DNA of 64,000 nt from Cyclobacteriaceae bacterium (GTDB taxonomy: Bacteria > Bacteroidota > Bacteroidia > Cytophagales > Cyclobacteriaceae): contig JAFIEV010000089.1 of assembly GCA_020832305.1 (NCBI GenBank), positions 483,061 through 547,060 on the forward strand, read 5' to 3'. Positions within the stretch are counted from its first letter, which is position 1. The number at the start of each line of letters is the position of its first letter. Both the position numbers and the translations under genes were made by a program. Positions 36,148 to 45,537 of the stretch are shown piece by piece. Under the pieces are notes generated by a model that saw only the letters and a program-made list of their open reading frames with translations, had not been told where the DNA came from and did no database searches.

Positions 36148-36483
36148 TTATAATGAAAGCTCCACTGATGGATCCCAAAATTTTTCCTGAAAATTCATTA
36201 CCTGATGGTTAACTACTTGTATACCTTCTGACTCAAGTAAAGTTTGCATTACAGATGGGCCGGAAAAATGCATTCTTCCCGTAAGCAAACCCTGTCGGTT
36301 TACGACACGATGGGCCGGAACCTCAGAATGTAACAAGGATTGATTGAGGACCCAACCTACCATTCTCGCACCACTTTTTAAACCTAAATAAGCTGCGATT
36401 GCGCCATAGGTACTTACCCTGCCCTGAGGTATTTGTCTTACCACGTCAAGTACATCTTCATAATAATTAGTAGCCATTGCCAT
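36148..36483 (-). CDS. Alkyltransferase-like protein (MGMT family without the active cysteine)
   Basis: A 111-residue protein with the MGMT C-terminal domain layout: GRVSTYGAIAAYLGLKSGARMVGWVLNQ, then VPAHRVVN (55-62). In DNA-repair methyltransferases the active motif is PCHR; here Cys is replaced by Ala57, so it cannot act as a methyl acceptor. In ATL proteins the same position is usually Trp or Ala, and they flag O6-alkylguanine for nucleotide excision repair. Monocistronic, 154 bp from the divergent plus-strand gene. Confidence 0.88.
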   Translation of the reverse strand: MAMATNYYEDVLDVVRQIPQGRVSTYGAIAAYLGLKSGARMVGWVLNQSLLHSEVPAHRVVNRQGLLTGRMHFSGPSVMQTLLESEGIQVVNHQVMNFQEKFWDPSVELSL

Positions 36484-36537
36484 ATTTTAATGAATTTATT
36501 ATAGCCATCCAGTGCAATAATGTAACAACTTCTGAAT

Positions 36538-36545
36538 TATATTTG
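36538..36545 (+). promoter_or_regulatory. Possible -7 box (TATATTTG)
   Basis: An exact TAnnTTTG match 97 bp upstream of the ATG at 36643. No convincing -33 box is seen. Weak evidence, by eye only. Confidence 0.25.
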
Positions 36546-36642
36546 CATATTCGTCAAGCAATATTAGACAATGCATCTTACTTTTTAAAAACCTGGCTTG
36601 GTTTTTGAAATATTCATATAAATAGTTTTGTTTTTCAAAAAC

Positions 36643-37866
36643 ATGAAATGGCTTTTATCTTCAATTTTTATTCTGTTTGCCATCACTGCCTTTTCACAGG
36701 AACTGAGGATTACGGGAACAATTAAAAATGCTTCTGATCAAACGGGCGTTAGTTTTGCACACATAGGTATTTGCGGTAAAACCGTAGGAACCGTAGCCAA
36801 TGAAAAGGGGGAGTTTTTTTTCAATATTCCCATATATGTACGAAACGACAGTTTGTGTGCCACTGCCATAGGATTTGAAACCTTTACCATAGCCGTTTCT
36901 GCACTTAAAAACGGTCAGGTGTTGGATATTCAACTCAAACCAATGACCAATATTCTCGATGAAGTACTGATCAGAGACGACAAAATCACAGCCGAGCGAA
37001 TTATACGTAAAGCAGCTCAGCAAATTAAGAAAAACTATCCCGCACAAGCTTTTCTGCTGCAAGGTTATTATCGCGATTATCTCAAAAAAGGCAATGAATA
37101 TATAAGTTTTCTGGAAGGTGCCATAAGTATTCTGGATCCGGGTTTCAAACGTCCTGAAAATAAATCTGTAATTTCCATTCAACAGCTTAGGTTTAGCGAA
37201 AAATATCCGGTTCATTTTAGCAATTATATCAAAGACCTTGAATCTGATACCAATAAAATACTTATTCATGGTATTTCACCCTCCTTTAGAGGTAATGAAC
37301 TTTCTAATATGAGGTATCACGATCCCATCAGAAACAGTCAATATGCCGTACCTTTTATTGGAGACTTCGCAACTTTTGCTGACCGCAACTACACATTCGA
37401 GATTGATTACTATACATATATAGATGGAAAGGAAGTTTATGTGATAGATATTGCCCCAAGCAAAAAATACAATTATACGCATGTTGATATTAAGGGGAAA
37501 CTTTTCATAAGGGTAGATGACTATGCCATATTAAAATTCAGTTACGAATATCACGTTACACGCAGGGATGAGAAGCGTAAATGGTATGAACTCAATCTCG
37601 AATACCGGGATGTCGAAGGGAAAATGTACCTTAAATACATCTCATATGTAAATTATTTTAAAATTCTCACCAACAATGAAATTGCTGAAATGTCGTTATT
37701 CAGGGAGTTTTTTGTAAACGACATTCACACCAGAAATTTTCAAACCTTTTCTAAATCAGAACAAATTAATCCTGATGTGCCACTCTTTAAGCAGGCAGTA
37801 GCTGTAGTGCCGGGATTCTGGGAATCCTATAATCGCTTACTTCTGGAACAACCCCTCAAAGAATAA
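36643..37866 (+). CDS. Exported protein with carboxypeptidase-regulatory-like domain
   Basis: The frame reaches back to TTG at 36628, but the ATG at 36643 precedes a signal peptide (hydrophobic stretch ending AFSQ), giving 407 residues. Residues of about 20-105 are a CarboxypepD_reg-like domain (ITGTIKNASDQTGVSFAHIGI, then GTVANEKGEFFFNIP). The middle segment starts ILDEVLIRDDKITAERIIRKAAQQIKKNYP, and the rest is beta-rich with IDYYTYIDGKEVYVIDIAPSKK. Such proteins are common in Bacteroidota, often called carboxypeptidase-like regulatory-domain proteins, without a known reaction. Confidence 0.82.
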   Translation: MKWLLSSIFILFAITAFSQELRITGTIKNASDQTGVSFAHIGICGKTVGTVANEKGEFFFNIPIYVRNDSLCATAIGFETFTIAVSALKNGQVLDIQLKPMTNILDEVLIRDDKITAERIIRKAAQQIKKNYPAQAFLLQGYYRDYLKKGNEYISFLEGAISILDPGFKRPENKSVISIQQLRFSEKYPVHFSNYIKDLESDTNKILIHGISPSFRGNELSNMRYHDPIRNSQYAVPFIGDFATFADRNYTFEIDYYTYIDGKEVYVIDIAPSKKYNYTHVDIKGKLFIRVDDYAILKFSYEYHVTRRDEKRKWYELNLEYRDVEGKMYLKYISYVNYFKILTNNEIAEMSLFREFFVNDIHTRNFQTFSKSEQINPDVPLFKQAVAVVPGFWESYNRLLLEQPLKE

Positions 37867-37923
37867 TTATGGTTGGCACGTCAATTATTCTTCAAATCCT
37901 GTAAGGAAAAGTACAAAGCTATA

Positions 37924-37931
37924 TATATTTG
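37924..37931 (+). promoter_or_regulatory. trkA: Possible -7 box before trkA (TATATTTG)
   Basis: An exact TAnnTTTG match 23 bp before the ATG at 37955. A matching -33 box is not clear. Could drive the trkA-trkH pair. Confidence 0.35.
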
Positions 37932-37954
37932 CGATTCTTATTTGAAAATAAATT

Positions 37955-39295
37955 ATGACCATAGTTATTGCCGGGGCCGGAGATGTAGGTTTTCACCTCG
38001 CTAAATTACTTGCAGGCGAAGGTCAGGACATAGTATTGATCGATCACAATCCCGATCGGCTTGAATACGTTTCTGCCAATCTCGATGTTTCTACGGTCAG
38101 GGGCAATTCTACATCATATAATGTGCTGGGAGAAGCCAATGTATCCCGTGCTGATTTATTTATTGCCGTTACAGCATCGGAAGACACCAACCTTGCAACT
38201 TGTATCATTGCCAAAAAGCTCGGTGCAAAAAAAACCATAGCCCGTATCGACAATATGGAATTTCTGATGAAAAAAGAAATTCTTGACCTGCAGGAACTTG
38301 GTGTAGACGAACTTATTTCTCCCGAGTCACTTGCCGCCCGTGAAATCAAGCGTCTGCTCAAAGAAGCTGCCCTGACTGATACTTTCGAATTTGACAATGG
38401 TCAACTCACACTGGTGGGGATTAATGTAGATAAGGAAGGTAAACTGGCCAATAAAACCTTAAAGGAAACAACCTTTTTAAATCCTGACCAAAGCTTTATT
38501 ACCGTGGCTATTTTGAGGGGAAATCAAACCATTATTCCTCATGGAAACACGCGCTTTGAAGTAGATGACCATGCCTATTTTATAGCCAGGCCAGAAGGCA
38601 TTTCCCAGGTACTTCAGCTTTCCAATAGAAAAACAGTTGAATTTAATAACATACTTATCATAGGCGGAAGTAAAGTCGGGCAACATGCAGCCAGAAGGCT
38701 TTGCAAAAAATACAATGTAAAGCTTATTGAAAAGGATCGGGAAAAGTGCAATGTGCTGGCTGATGACCTCCAGGATGTACTCGTGATTAGCGGGGATGCC
38801 AGTGAAGTGGAATTGCTTAAAGAAGAGGGAATTGAGGATATGGATGCGGTGATTGCCGTAACCGGAAACTCAGAAACCAACATCATTTCCTGTCTGCTGG
38901 CAAAACAGTCTGGCGTGGCCAAAACCATTGCCCTGGTTGAAAACATGGATTATATTCATCTTTCCCAGAATATTGGTGTCGACACCATGATCAACAAAAA
39001 ACTCATTGCTGCCAATTTTATTTGCCGGTATATACGCCAGGGAGATGTAATTTCTCTAACCAGTATTCATGGGGTAAATGCAGAAATTCTTGAATTTATT
39101 GTAAAGGATGGATCCAAAGTAAACCACAAGAAGATAAAAAACATCAACTGGCCGCAGAAAGCCATTGTTGGCGGTGTGGTACGCAAAGGGGTCGGTTATA
39201 CCACTTTTGGTGACTTTGAATTCAATACCAATGACAGGGTGGTAATTTTGAGCATGCCTGAAGTGATAAATGAGATCGAACAATATTTCAAATGA
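37955..39295 (+). CDS. trkA: Trk potassium transporter regulatory subunit
   Basis: A 446-residue cytoplasmic protein with two tandem RCK units. Each starts with a Rossmann dinucleotide motif: GAGDVGFHLAKLLAGEG (about 6-22) and GGSKVGQHAARRLCKKY (about 235-251), and each is followed by a TrkA-C domain. It binds NAD(H) and gates the TrkH channel. Its stop overlaps the trkH ATG (ATGA), so the two are co-translated. Confidence 0.95.
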   Translation: MTIVIAGAGDVGFHLAKLLAGEGQDIVLIDHNPDRLEYVSANLDVSTVRGNSTSYNVLGEANVSRADLFIAVTASEDTNLATCIIAKKLGAKKTIARIDNMEFLMKKEILDLQELGVDELISPESLAAREIKRLLKEAALTDTFEFDNGQLTLVGINVDKEGKLANKTLKETTFLNPDQSFITVAILRGNQTIIPHGNTRFEVDDHAYFIARPEGISQVLQLSNRKTVEFNNILIIGGSKVGQHAARRLCKKYNVKLIEKDREKCNVLADDLQDVLVISGDASEVELLKEEGIEDMDAVIAVTGNSETNIISCLLAKQSGVAKTIALVENMDYIHLSQNIGVDTMINKKLIAANFICRYIRQGDVISLTSIHGVNAEILEFIVKDGSKVNHKKIKNINWPQKAIVGGVVRKGVGYTTFGDFEFNTNDRVVILSMPEVINEIEQYFK

Positions 39296-40749
39296 GGTTT
39301 AATATCAGGTTAATTCTATCCTTGCATGGAATCCTATTAATGCTAAACGGGCTATTTATGCTCACTTGCTTACCGGTTTCTTTGTACTACGAGGATAATG
39401 ATTGGAAGACATTTTTTATTTCCGGTTTGTTTACTATCCTAATCGGTCTATCTCTTTACCTGTCATTTAAAGATACCCAGAATAAAACTTTACGAAAAAG
39501 AGATGGATTTCTGATAGTGACTAGTGGATGGATAATTATGTCGCTTTTTGGATCTTTCCCCTATCTGCTTTCAGGTAATATTCCCAACTTTACTAATGCT
39601 TTTTTTGAAACCATATCTGGATATACAACCACTGGAGCATCCATAATGAACGATATAGAAGGAATGGATAAAAGTATTTTACTTTGGAGAAGCCTTACTC
39701 AGTGGATCGGTGGTATGGGGATTATTGTACTGACGGTTGCCATTTTGCCCATGCTTGGAATTGGGGGTATGCAGTTATTTATAGCTGAAGTCCCAGGTGT
39801 AACCTATGATAAAATCAAACCCAGAATTACAGATACTGCCAAAAGGTTATGGGCTATTTATCTACTGCTCACTTTACTTGAATGCGTTCTATTGTACTTT
39901 GCAGGAATGTCATTGTTCGATGCCGTTAACCATAGCTTGACAACAATGGCAACGGGTGGTTTTTCCACAAAACAAGACAGTATAGCTCATTTTAATTCTC
40001 CGTTGATTGAGTATATCATAGTGATTTTTATGTTTCTTGCCGGCACAAATTTTACACTAATGTATTTTGGTCTGCATCTTGATTTCAAAAAAGTCTGGTC
40101 AAATGAAGAGTTTCGTTGGTATTTAAAATTTATTTTACTCCTGGCAATTGTACTGACTTTTTTTGTTCAGCATGTAACAGGTAACTCCTGGGAGCAATCT
40201 TTTAGAGAAAATGTTTTTCAAATTGTTTCGATTGTAACTACTACTGGTTATGCCTCTGCAGATTTTACAACTTGGGGTTCATTTCTCACTCTGATATTCT
40301 TTATTTTTATGTTTATTGGCGGATCTGCAGGTTCAACTGCAGGAGGAATTAAAATTGTCAGACATATTATATTGATTAAAAACAGTCTGTTGGAAATTAA
40401 GAGGCAATTACATCCTTCCGCTATAATCCCAGTTCGATTAAATAAAAAAGCGATACGTCAGGAAATTACTTTTAACGTACTTGCATTTATAATGATTTAT
40501 TTCATAATATTTGCTTTTGGATCAGTTTTAATATCAATGATGGGGGTAGATTTTATGTCTTCAGTAGGTGCGGTAGCTACCAGTCTTGGAAATGTTGGAC
40601 CCGGATTGGGTATTGTTGGTCCCTCAGAAAGTTTCTCAGAAATACCCATGATGGCAAAATGGTTACTTTCATTGCTGATGCTCCTGGGAAGGCTGGAGTT
40701 GTTCACCATATTAATGATGTTTAGCCCACATTTCTGGTTGAATAAATGA
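39292..40749 (+). CDS. trkH: Trk potassium transporter channel subunit
   Basis: A 485-residue integral membrane protein with four pore-filter segments: ISGYTTTGAS (about 103-112), TTMATGGFST (about 216-225), VTTTGYAS (about 315-322) and TSLGNVGPG (about 430-438). The length and the GGSAGSTAGGIKIVR motif before the third repeat end are typical of TrkH. It takes up K+ with TrkA. The gene is visibly more AT-rich than trkA. The gene is followed by about 150 bp without a gene, then a convergent cytidine deaminase. Confidence 0.94.
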   Translation: MRFNIRLILSLHGILLMLNGLFMLTCLPVSLYYEDNDWKTFFISGLFTILIGLSLYLSFKDTQNKTLRKRDGFLIVTSGWIIMSLFGSFPYLLSGNIPNFTNAFFETISGYTTTGASIMNDIEGMDKSILLWRSLTQWIGGMGIIVLTVAILPMLGIGGMQLFIAEVPGVTYDKIKPRITDTAKRLWAIYLLLTLLECVLLYFAGMSLFDAVNHSLTTMATGGFSTKQDSIAHFNSPLIEYIIVIFMFLAGTNFTLMYFGLHLDFKKVWSNEEFRWYLKFILLLAIVLTFFVQHVTGNSWEQSFRENVFQIVSIVTTTGYASADFTTWGSFLTLIFFIFMFIGGSAGSTAGGIKIVRHIILIKNSLLEIKRQLHPSAIIPVRLNKKAIRQEITFNVLAFIMIYFIIFAFGSVLISMMGVDFMSSVGAVATSLGNVGPGLGIVGPSESFSEIPMMAKWLLSLLMLLGRLELFTILMMFSPHFWLNK

Positions 40750-40899
40750 GGATATAATTAACCAAAGAGATTATGGCAATGTTCCTTAAAACACGACTTA
40801 AGCTGCGCTGAAAATCACCTATCTTGTTTATATATTTTAATAACCTAAATTCACATTATCGATGCATACTTTTTCGGCAGACCTTTTTTAATGATGGCA

Positions 40900-41358
40900 T
40901 TATTTCTTCAAAAAATCTGCTTCAAAACCAAAAGGAAGCAGATCTTTAGCATCATCAATCCGGTATATTTTATCATCTCCACCATCTACTAATATTTCAA
41001 CAGGCAAACCTCCCCTCTGCTGACTTTCCAATATTACCTGACGACAGGAACCACAGGGAAATGCAACAGGATCCTGTTGAGCGGGGGTCTCACAACTCAC
41101 CGATAGTGCTACGACCGGATCATCACTGCAGGCATGTCCCCAATGCAGCAGACATACCCTTTCGGCACACAGGCTCAAGGGATATACTGCATTTTCCTGA
41201 TTGCTGCCAGTAAGCATCTTGCCCGATTGCAGCCGGACAGCAGCACCAACATAAAAATTTGAATAAGGTGCATAGGCATTTACAATAGCCAGTCGCGAAG
41301 CCAGTACAAGGTCTTTTTCCGCTTTATTTAATGACTGAAAATCGGTTTTTACGATCAT
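40900..41358 (-). CDS. cdd: Cytidine deaminase
   Basis: A 152-residue zinc deaminase with the typical motifs: YSNFYVGAAV (about 33-42), the catalytic CAE in LCAERVCLLHWG (about 67-78), and PCGSCRQVILE (about 100-110), which gives two zinc cysteines. It deaminates cytidine or deoxycytidine to uridine in pyrimidine salvage. Length is normal for the small homotetrameric type. Confidence 0.93.
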   Translation of the reverse strand: MIVKTDFQSLNKAEKDLVLASRLAIVNAYAPYSNFYVGAAVRLQSGKMLTGSNQENAVYPLSLCAERVCLLHWGHACSDDPVVALSVSCETPAQQDPVAFPCGSCRQVILESQQRGGLPVEILVDGGDDKIYRIDDAKDLLPFGFEADFLKK

Positions 41359-41438
41359 ACTTACAAGATATATTCAAATAAATCGCAATAAAGACATAAA
41401 AATTACACTATATTGCCTCTGACTAAACTTTTTTGTCA

Positions 41439-42281
41439 ATGATTTTAATTGCTGACAGCGGGTCAACCAAAACCGACTGGAGAATTGTACAACAAGATTC
41501 CCCTGAAATTATTGCTTTTTCCGGCACTGGTATTAATCCGTATTATACAGATAAAGAAACACTTATCAAACAAGTGCAAAGTGAAGTAAGGGAAAACCTT
41601 CATGAAGAACCTGAGAAAGTTTTTTTTTACGGCGCCGGTTGTGCTACGGATGCGGGCATCGCTTCTGTGAAAGATTTCCTCCAGGAGATTTTTCCGACAG
41701 CTGATATTGAGGTGGCTTCAGATCTGCTGGGTGCGGCACGATCACTATGTCAGCAGGAAGCCGGAATTGCCTGTATCATAGGCACCGGCAGTAATTCCTG
41801 CGTTTATGACGGGCAAAGCATAAGGGACCATATTCCACCTCTCGGTTATATACTCGGCGATGAAGGAAGTGGTTCCTATCTGGGTAAAAGACTGATTGCC
41901 GATTATTTTAAGAGGATCATGCCTGTAGAAATTATGGAAAATTTTAAGGCCAGCTATTCCCCGGATCTGGATACCTTATATGATAACCTTTTCAGAAAAC
42001 CCTACCCCAATCGCTATTTGGCAAAATTTGCGCAATTTATCATAGAAAACGCAAATGATGCTTATTGCACTGACCTCGTTTACGACGGTTTTCTGGAGTT
42101 TTTTGAACGAAACATTAAAAAATACCCTAACTATAAAAATTATCCCCTGTATTTCACCGGTTCAATGGCATTCTTTTTTAAACCGGTTCTAAAAGAACTC
42201 GCAAAGACCTCAGGGCTGGTCCTTAAAAAAATTACGCAACATCCGGCAGATGGCCTGGCCGAGTACCACAAGAATTTTTAA
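41439..42281 (+). CDS. N-acetylglucosamine-kinase-like BadF/BadG-family ATPase
   Basis: The frame opens at a TTG at 41433, but the ATG at 41439 is the usual start, giving 280 residues. The actin/hexokinase-like fold shows phosphate-1 motif MILIADSGSTKTDWRI, a middle GTGSNSCVYDG and GYILGDEGSGSYLGKRLI (the ADP and sugar-binding region), and the late FTGSMAFFFKPVL. BadF/BcrA-type members that act as GlcNAc or glucosamine kinases share this size and layout; the substrate is inference. Cytoplasmic. Confidence 0.85.
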   Translation: MILIADSGSTKTDWRIVQQDSPEIIAFSGTGINPYYTDKETLIKQVQSEVRENLHEEPEKVFFYGAGCATDAGIASVKDFLQEIFPTADIEVASDLLGAARSLCQQEAGIACIIGTGSNSCVYDGQSIRDHIPPLGYILGDEGSGSYLGKRLIADYFKRIMPVEIMENFKASYSPDLDTLYDNLFRKPYPNRYLAKFAQFIIENANDAYCTDLVYDGFLEFFERNIKKYPNYKNYPLYFTGSMAFFFKPVLKELAKTSGLVLKKITQHPADGLAEYHKNF

Positions 42282-42340
42282 AAATGAAGGTCAATTATTA
42301 GTTAAATGCGGTTTAATTTTATGCCGCTAATCCTATTTTG

Positions 42341-42348
42341 TATTTTTG
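42341..42348 (+). promoter_or_regulatory. rfbD: Possible -7 box before rfbD (TATTTTTG)
   Basis: An exact TAnnTTTG match 19 bp before the rfbD ATG at 42368. AAGGAG at 42361-42366 is a strong ribosome binding site directly before the ATG and decides that start. Confidence 0.35.
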
Positions 42349-42367
42349 AAATCATATTACAAGGAGC

Positions 42368-43276
42368 ATGAAGAAGAAAAAAATTACCAGGAAAAAAGCA
42401 AGCAATATACAGGTTCTCGTTACCGGTGCCAATGGGCAATTGGGCTCTGAACTTCAATACCTGGCCCAAACATCGGTTTTTGATTTTGTATTTACCGATG
42501 TCGATGAGCTTGATATTTGTGATTACAAAGCCCTTGATGCATTTTTTAAAGAACATGATTTTTATTTTGCCATAAATTGTGCCGCCTACACAGCTGTTGA
42601 TAAAGCAGAATCAGATCATGATATGGCAAGAAAAATCAATGTTGAAGCCGTTCGAAATCTCGCCATGGTATGCAATGCCCACGATGTTTACCTTATCCAT
42701 ATCAGCACTGACTTTGTATTCAGCGGCCGCGCATACCTCCCTTTAACCGAATCGGATGTACCGGAGCCCCTGGGCGTGTATGGAAAGACCAAATATGAAG
42801 GGGAGCTACTCGCACGTCAAACTCACCCACTCGCCCTGATTATACGTACCTCATGGCTGTATTCTTCATATGGCAATAATTTTGTCAAAACCATGATCAG
42901 ACTTGGCAAAGAAAAACCAGAATTAGGAGTAATTTATGATCAGACGGGCACGCCTACTTATGCCAGAGACCTCGCTGCTTCGATTTTACAGATAATGACA
43001 CTCACTGAACAGCAAAAAATAAGCGACCTGGATTTTGGCAGGGTATATCACTACAGCAATGAAGGTCTGGCATCATGGTACGATTTTGCACAGGCTATAT
43101 TTTCAATCGCCGAAATTGATGTCAGGTTAAAACCTATTCGCACTGAGGCTTATCCCACACCAGCCAAAAGGCCGCATTATTCTGTACTGGATAAAGCGCT
43201 GATTAAAAATACTTTCGGCATACAAATCCCCCATTGGAGAGAAAGTCTTGAAAAATGCATCGATCTGTTACATTAA
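42368..43276 (+). CDS. rfbD: dTDP-4-dehydrorhamnose reductase
   Basis: A 302-residue short-chain-like reductase. VLVTGANGQLGSELQYL (about 16-32) is the NAD(P)-binding loop. YGKTKYEGE (about 138-146) holds the YxxxK active site. NCAAYTAVDKAESD (about 73-86) and STDFVFSG (about 115-122) complete the RfbD pattern. It makes the last step to dTDP-L-rhamnose for surface polysaccharide. The other rml genes are not in the window. A basic N-terminal extension (KKKKITRKKAS) precedes the Rossmann strand. Confidence 0.9.
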   Translation: MKKKKITRKKASNIQVLVTGANGQLGSELQYLAQTSVFDFVFTDVDELDICDYKALDAFFKEHDFYFAINCAAYTAVDKAESDHDMARKINVEAVRNLAMVCNAHDVYLIHISTDFVFSGRAYLPLTESDVPEPLGVYGKTKYEGELLARQTHPLALIIRTSWLYSSYGNNFVKTMIRLGKEKPELGVIYDQTGTPTYARDLAASILQIMTLTEQQKISDLDFGRVYHYSNEGLASWYDFAQAIFSIAEIDVRLKPIRTEAYPTPAKRPHYSVLDKALIKNTFGIQIPHWRESLEKCIDLLH

Positions 43277-43353
43277 CTGAAAACGTTTGTGTGTTAAATT
43301 AACATTTAATAGCAAAACGGCAATAAATATGCTGAAATACCTGTATTTTATTA

Positions 43354-43361
43354 TATTTTTG
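43354..43361 (+). promoter_or_regulatory. tkt: Possible -7 box before transketolase (TATTTTTG)
   Basis: An exact TAnnTTTG match 36 bp before the tkt ATG at 43398, in a very AT-rich gap. No firm -33 box. Confidence 0.3.
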
Positions 43362-43397
43362 TATTATTAAAAATAAAACCTCTTAAAAATTAGAATA

Positions 43398-45455
43398 ATG
43401 AACGAATCTATTGTACTACGTACGGCTGACAACATACGCATACTTTCCGCCGCCATGGTTGAAAAGGCAAAATCGGGTCATCCCGGAGGCGCCATGGGTG
43501 GCGCTGATTTTATGAGTATACTTTTTTCAGAATTTCTGCGATTTGATCCCAGCGATATGACATGGGCCAACCGTGATCGCTTCTTTTTGGATCCGGGGCA
43601 TATGTCGCCCATGCTTTATTCTTCGCTGGCCCTACTTGGGAAATATTCAATGGACGACCTCAAAAATTTTCGTCAATGGGGAAGTGTAACGCCCGGGCAT
43701 CCTGAGTTAGATGTAGAACGAGGCGTAGAAAATACGAGCGGACCCCTGGGGCAAGGACATGCCATGGCCCTGGGTGCTGCCATTGCAGAGCGATTTCTGG
43801 CACAAAGATTTGGAGAATGGATGTCGCACCGGACTTATGTGTATATCTCTGATGGTGGTATACAGGAAGAAGTTTCGCAAGGTGTTGGAAGGATTGCCGG
43901 ATATCTTGGTCTCGGTAACCTTGTTATGTTTTACGACTCCAACGACATTCAGCTTTCCTCTGAAACCGATAAAGTAACAAGCGAAGACACCGCTGCAAAA
44001 TATAAAGCCTGGGGATGGGAAGCCGTTACCATCGACGGAAATAATACTGATGCCATCCGCACTGCTCTCAAAAAAGCCATTTCGCAAAATGAAAAGCCAT
44101 ATCTGATCATTGGAAAAACCATTATGGGTAAAGGCGCTGTTACCGATAACGGAGAAAGCTTTGAACGCAAAGTCTCCACCCATGGTATGCCACTGGGAGA
44201 AGCAGGCGCTTCTTTTGCCAAAACAATTGAAAACCTGGGCGGTAATCCTGATAATCCTTTTCAAATTTTTCCCGAAGTTCAGGAATTCTGGAAAGAAGTA
44301 CTCAAACAAAAATCTGAAGAAGCAGCTGCACTAAAAGCTAAACAAAGCGCCTGGGAAAAAGAAAATCCTGGTTTGTCTGCAAAGTGGAATGCATGGATGA
44401 ATGGTGAAATAACAAACATCGACTTTGAGAGCATTCCCCAAAAAGATGTTTTAGCGACCCGTGCCGCCTCAGGAACGCTGCTATCGGTATTTGCCGATAA
44501 AATTGAAAATATGATTGTGGCATCTGCCGATTTATCAAACAGTGATAAGACCGACGGTTTCCTCAAAAAAACCACATCATTTACCAAAGGTGATTTTTCC
44601 GGTGCCTTTTTACAAGCCGGAGTTGCTGAACTCACCATGGCTGGCGTCGCTAATGGACTTGCATTGCATGGTGGTGTGATTCCTGTTTGCGGTACCTTCT
44701 TTGTCTTTTCAGACTTCATGAAACCAGCGGTACGACTGGCCGCACTGATGAAACTTCCGGTTAAATATGTGTGGACCCATGATGCTTTCAGGGTTGGCGA
44801 AGACGGACCAACCCATCAGCCGGTTGAGCAGGAAGCACAGATCAGATTGCTTGAGCACTTAAAAAACCACGATGGCAAAAATAGTATGCTTGTGCTTCGA
44901 CCTGCTGATGGCCTGGAAACCAATGTCGCCTGGAAAATGGCACTTGAGAACAAAATTTCTCCTACTGCCCTCTTGCTATCGAGACAAAACATTAAGGCTG
45001 TACCTGCTTTACCAGGCAGTACACGTTACAAAGATGCTCTCGGAGCAGAAAAAGGTGCCTACGTTGTAAAAAAAGCTGAAGGAAAGCCAGACATCATTCT
45101 GGTTGCCAATGGTTCTGAAGTTTCTACCCTGGTAGAAGGTGCTGAAAAGCTTGAAAAAGAAAAGAATCTAAAGATCAGCATTGTATCAGCACCTTCTGAA
45201 GGATTATTTCGCAATCAAGCGGTAACCTATCAGGAGGAAGTGATACCATCGGGCGTGCCTGTACTCGGCCTTACCGCTGGATTACCGGTAACCCTCAAAG
45301 GTTTAACCGGCCCTTTTGGCAAAGTAATTGGTCTTGATCATTTTGGATATTCGGCTCCTGCGGGAGTACTCGATCAAAAACTAGGATATACCGGAGAAAA
45401 TGTATTCAATCAGGTATTGAGCTATCTGGATGAGTATAAGAATCTGGTAAAATAA
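43398..45455 (+). CDS. tkt: Transketolase
   Basis: A 685-residue one-chain transketolase, normal full length. It transfers two-carbon units between sugar phosphates in the non-oxidative pentose pathway with thiamine diphosphate. Visible motifs: SGHPGGAMGGAD near the N-terminus (His for ThDP), the thiamine-binding region YISDGGIQEEVSQG, and the transketolase C-terminal pyrimidine region HDAFRVGEDGPTHQPVEQEAQ. A perfect hairpin terminator follows the stop. Confidence 0.96.
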   Translation: MNESIVLRTADNIRILSAAMVEKAKSGHPGGAMGGADFMSILFSEFLRFDPSDMTWANRDRFFLDPGHMSPMLYSSLALLGKYSMDDLKNFRQWGSVTPGHPELDVERGVENTSGPLGQGHAMALGAAIAERFLAQRFGEWMSHRTYVYISDGGIQEEVSQGVGRIAGYLGLGNLVMFYDSNDIQLSSETDKVTSEDTAAKYKAWGWEAVTIDGNNTDAIRTALKKAISQNEKPYLIIGKTIMGKGAVTDNGESFERKVSTHGMPLGEAGASFAKTIENLGGNPDNPFQIFPEVQEFWKEVLKQKSEEAAALKAKQSAWEKENPGLSAKWNAWMNGEITNIDFESIPQKDVLATRAASGTLLSVFADKIENMIVASADLSNSDKTDGFLKKTTSFTKGDFSGAFLQAGVAELTMAGVANGLALHGGVIPVCGTFFVFSDFMKPAVRLAALMKLPVKYVWTHDAFRVGEDGPTHQPVEQEAQIRLLEHLKNHDGKNSMLVLRPADGLETNVAWKMALENKISPTALLLSRQNIKAVPALPGSTRYKDALGAEKGAYVVKKAEGKPDIILVANGSEVSTLVEGAEKLEKEKNLKISIVSAPSEGLFRNQAVTYQEEVIPSGVPVLGLTAGLPVTLKGLTGPFGKVIGLDHFGYSAPAGVLDQKLGYTGENVFNQVLSYLDEYKNLVK

Positions 45456-45470
45456 AATCATTCCAATCTG

Positions 45471-45504
45471 CAGGCACAGTGCCTTTACTGTGCCTGTTTT
45501 TTTT
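45471..45504 (+). terminator. tkt: Intrinsic terminator after transketolase
   Basis: A perfect 10-bp stem CAGGCACAGT (45471-45480) with ACTGTGCCTG (45487-45496), a 6-nt loop and eight T (45497-45504). It lies 16 bp after the tkt stop and shows that the GTG at 45490 is not the start of the next gene. Confidence 0.92.
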
Positions 45505-45537
45505 AAACCTTCTCATTTAACAGACGATTCTTTTGGC

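Noticed and set aside
36694..37269. 191-codon minus-strand ORF opposite the carboxypeptidase-regulatory-like gene
   Set aside because: The plus-strand gene has a signal peptide and known domain; the antisense one has neither.
43707..44309. 200-codon minus-strand ORF inside tkt
   Set aside because: It is a shadow of the conserved transketolase frame.
45490..45537. GTG-started N-terminal extension of the histone-deacetylase-family gene
   Set aside because: The extension starts inside the hairpin terminator of tkt; the ATG at 45538 begins the conserved part.
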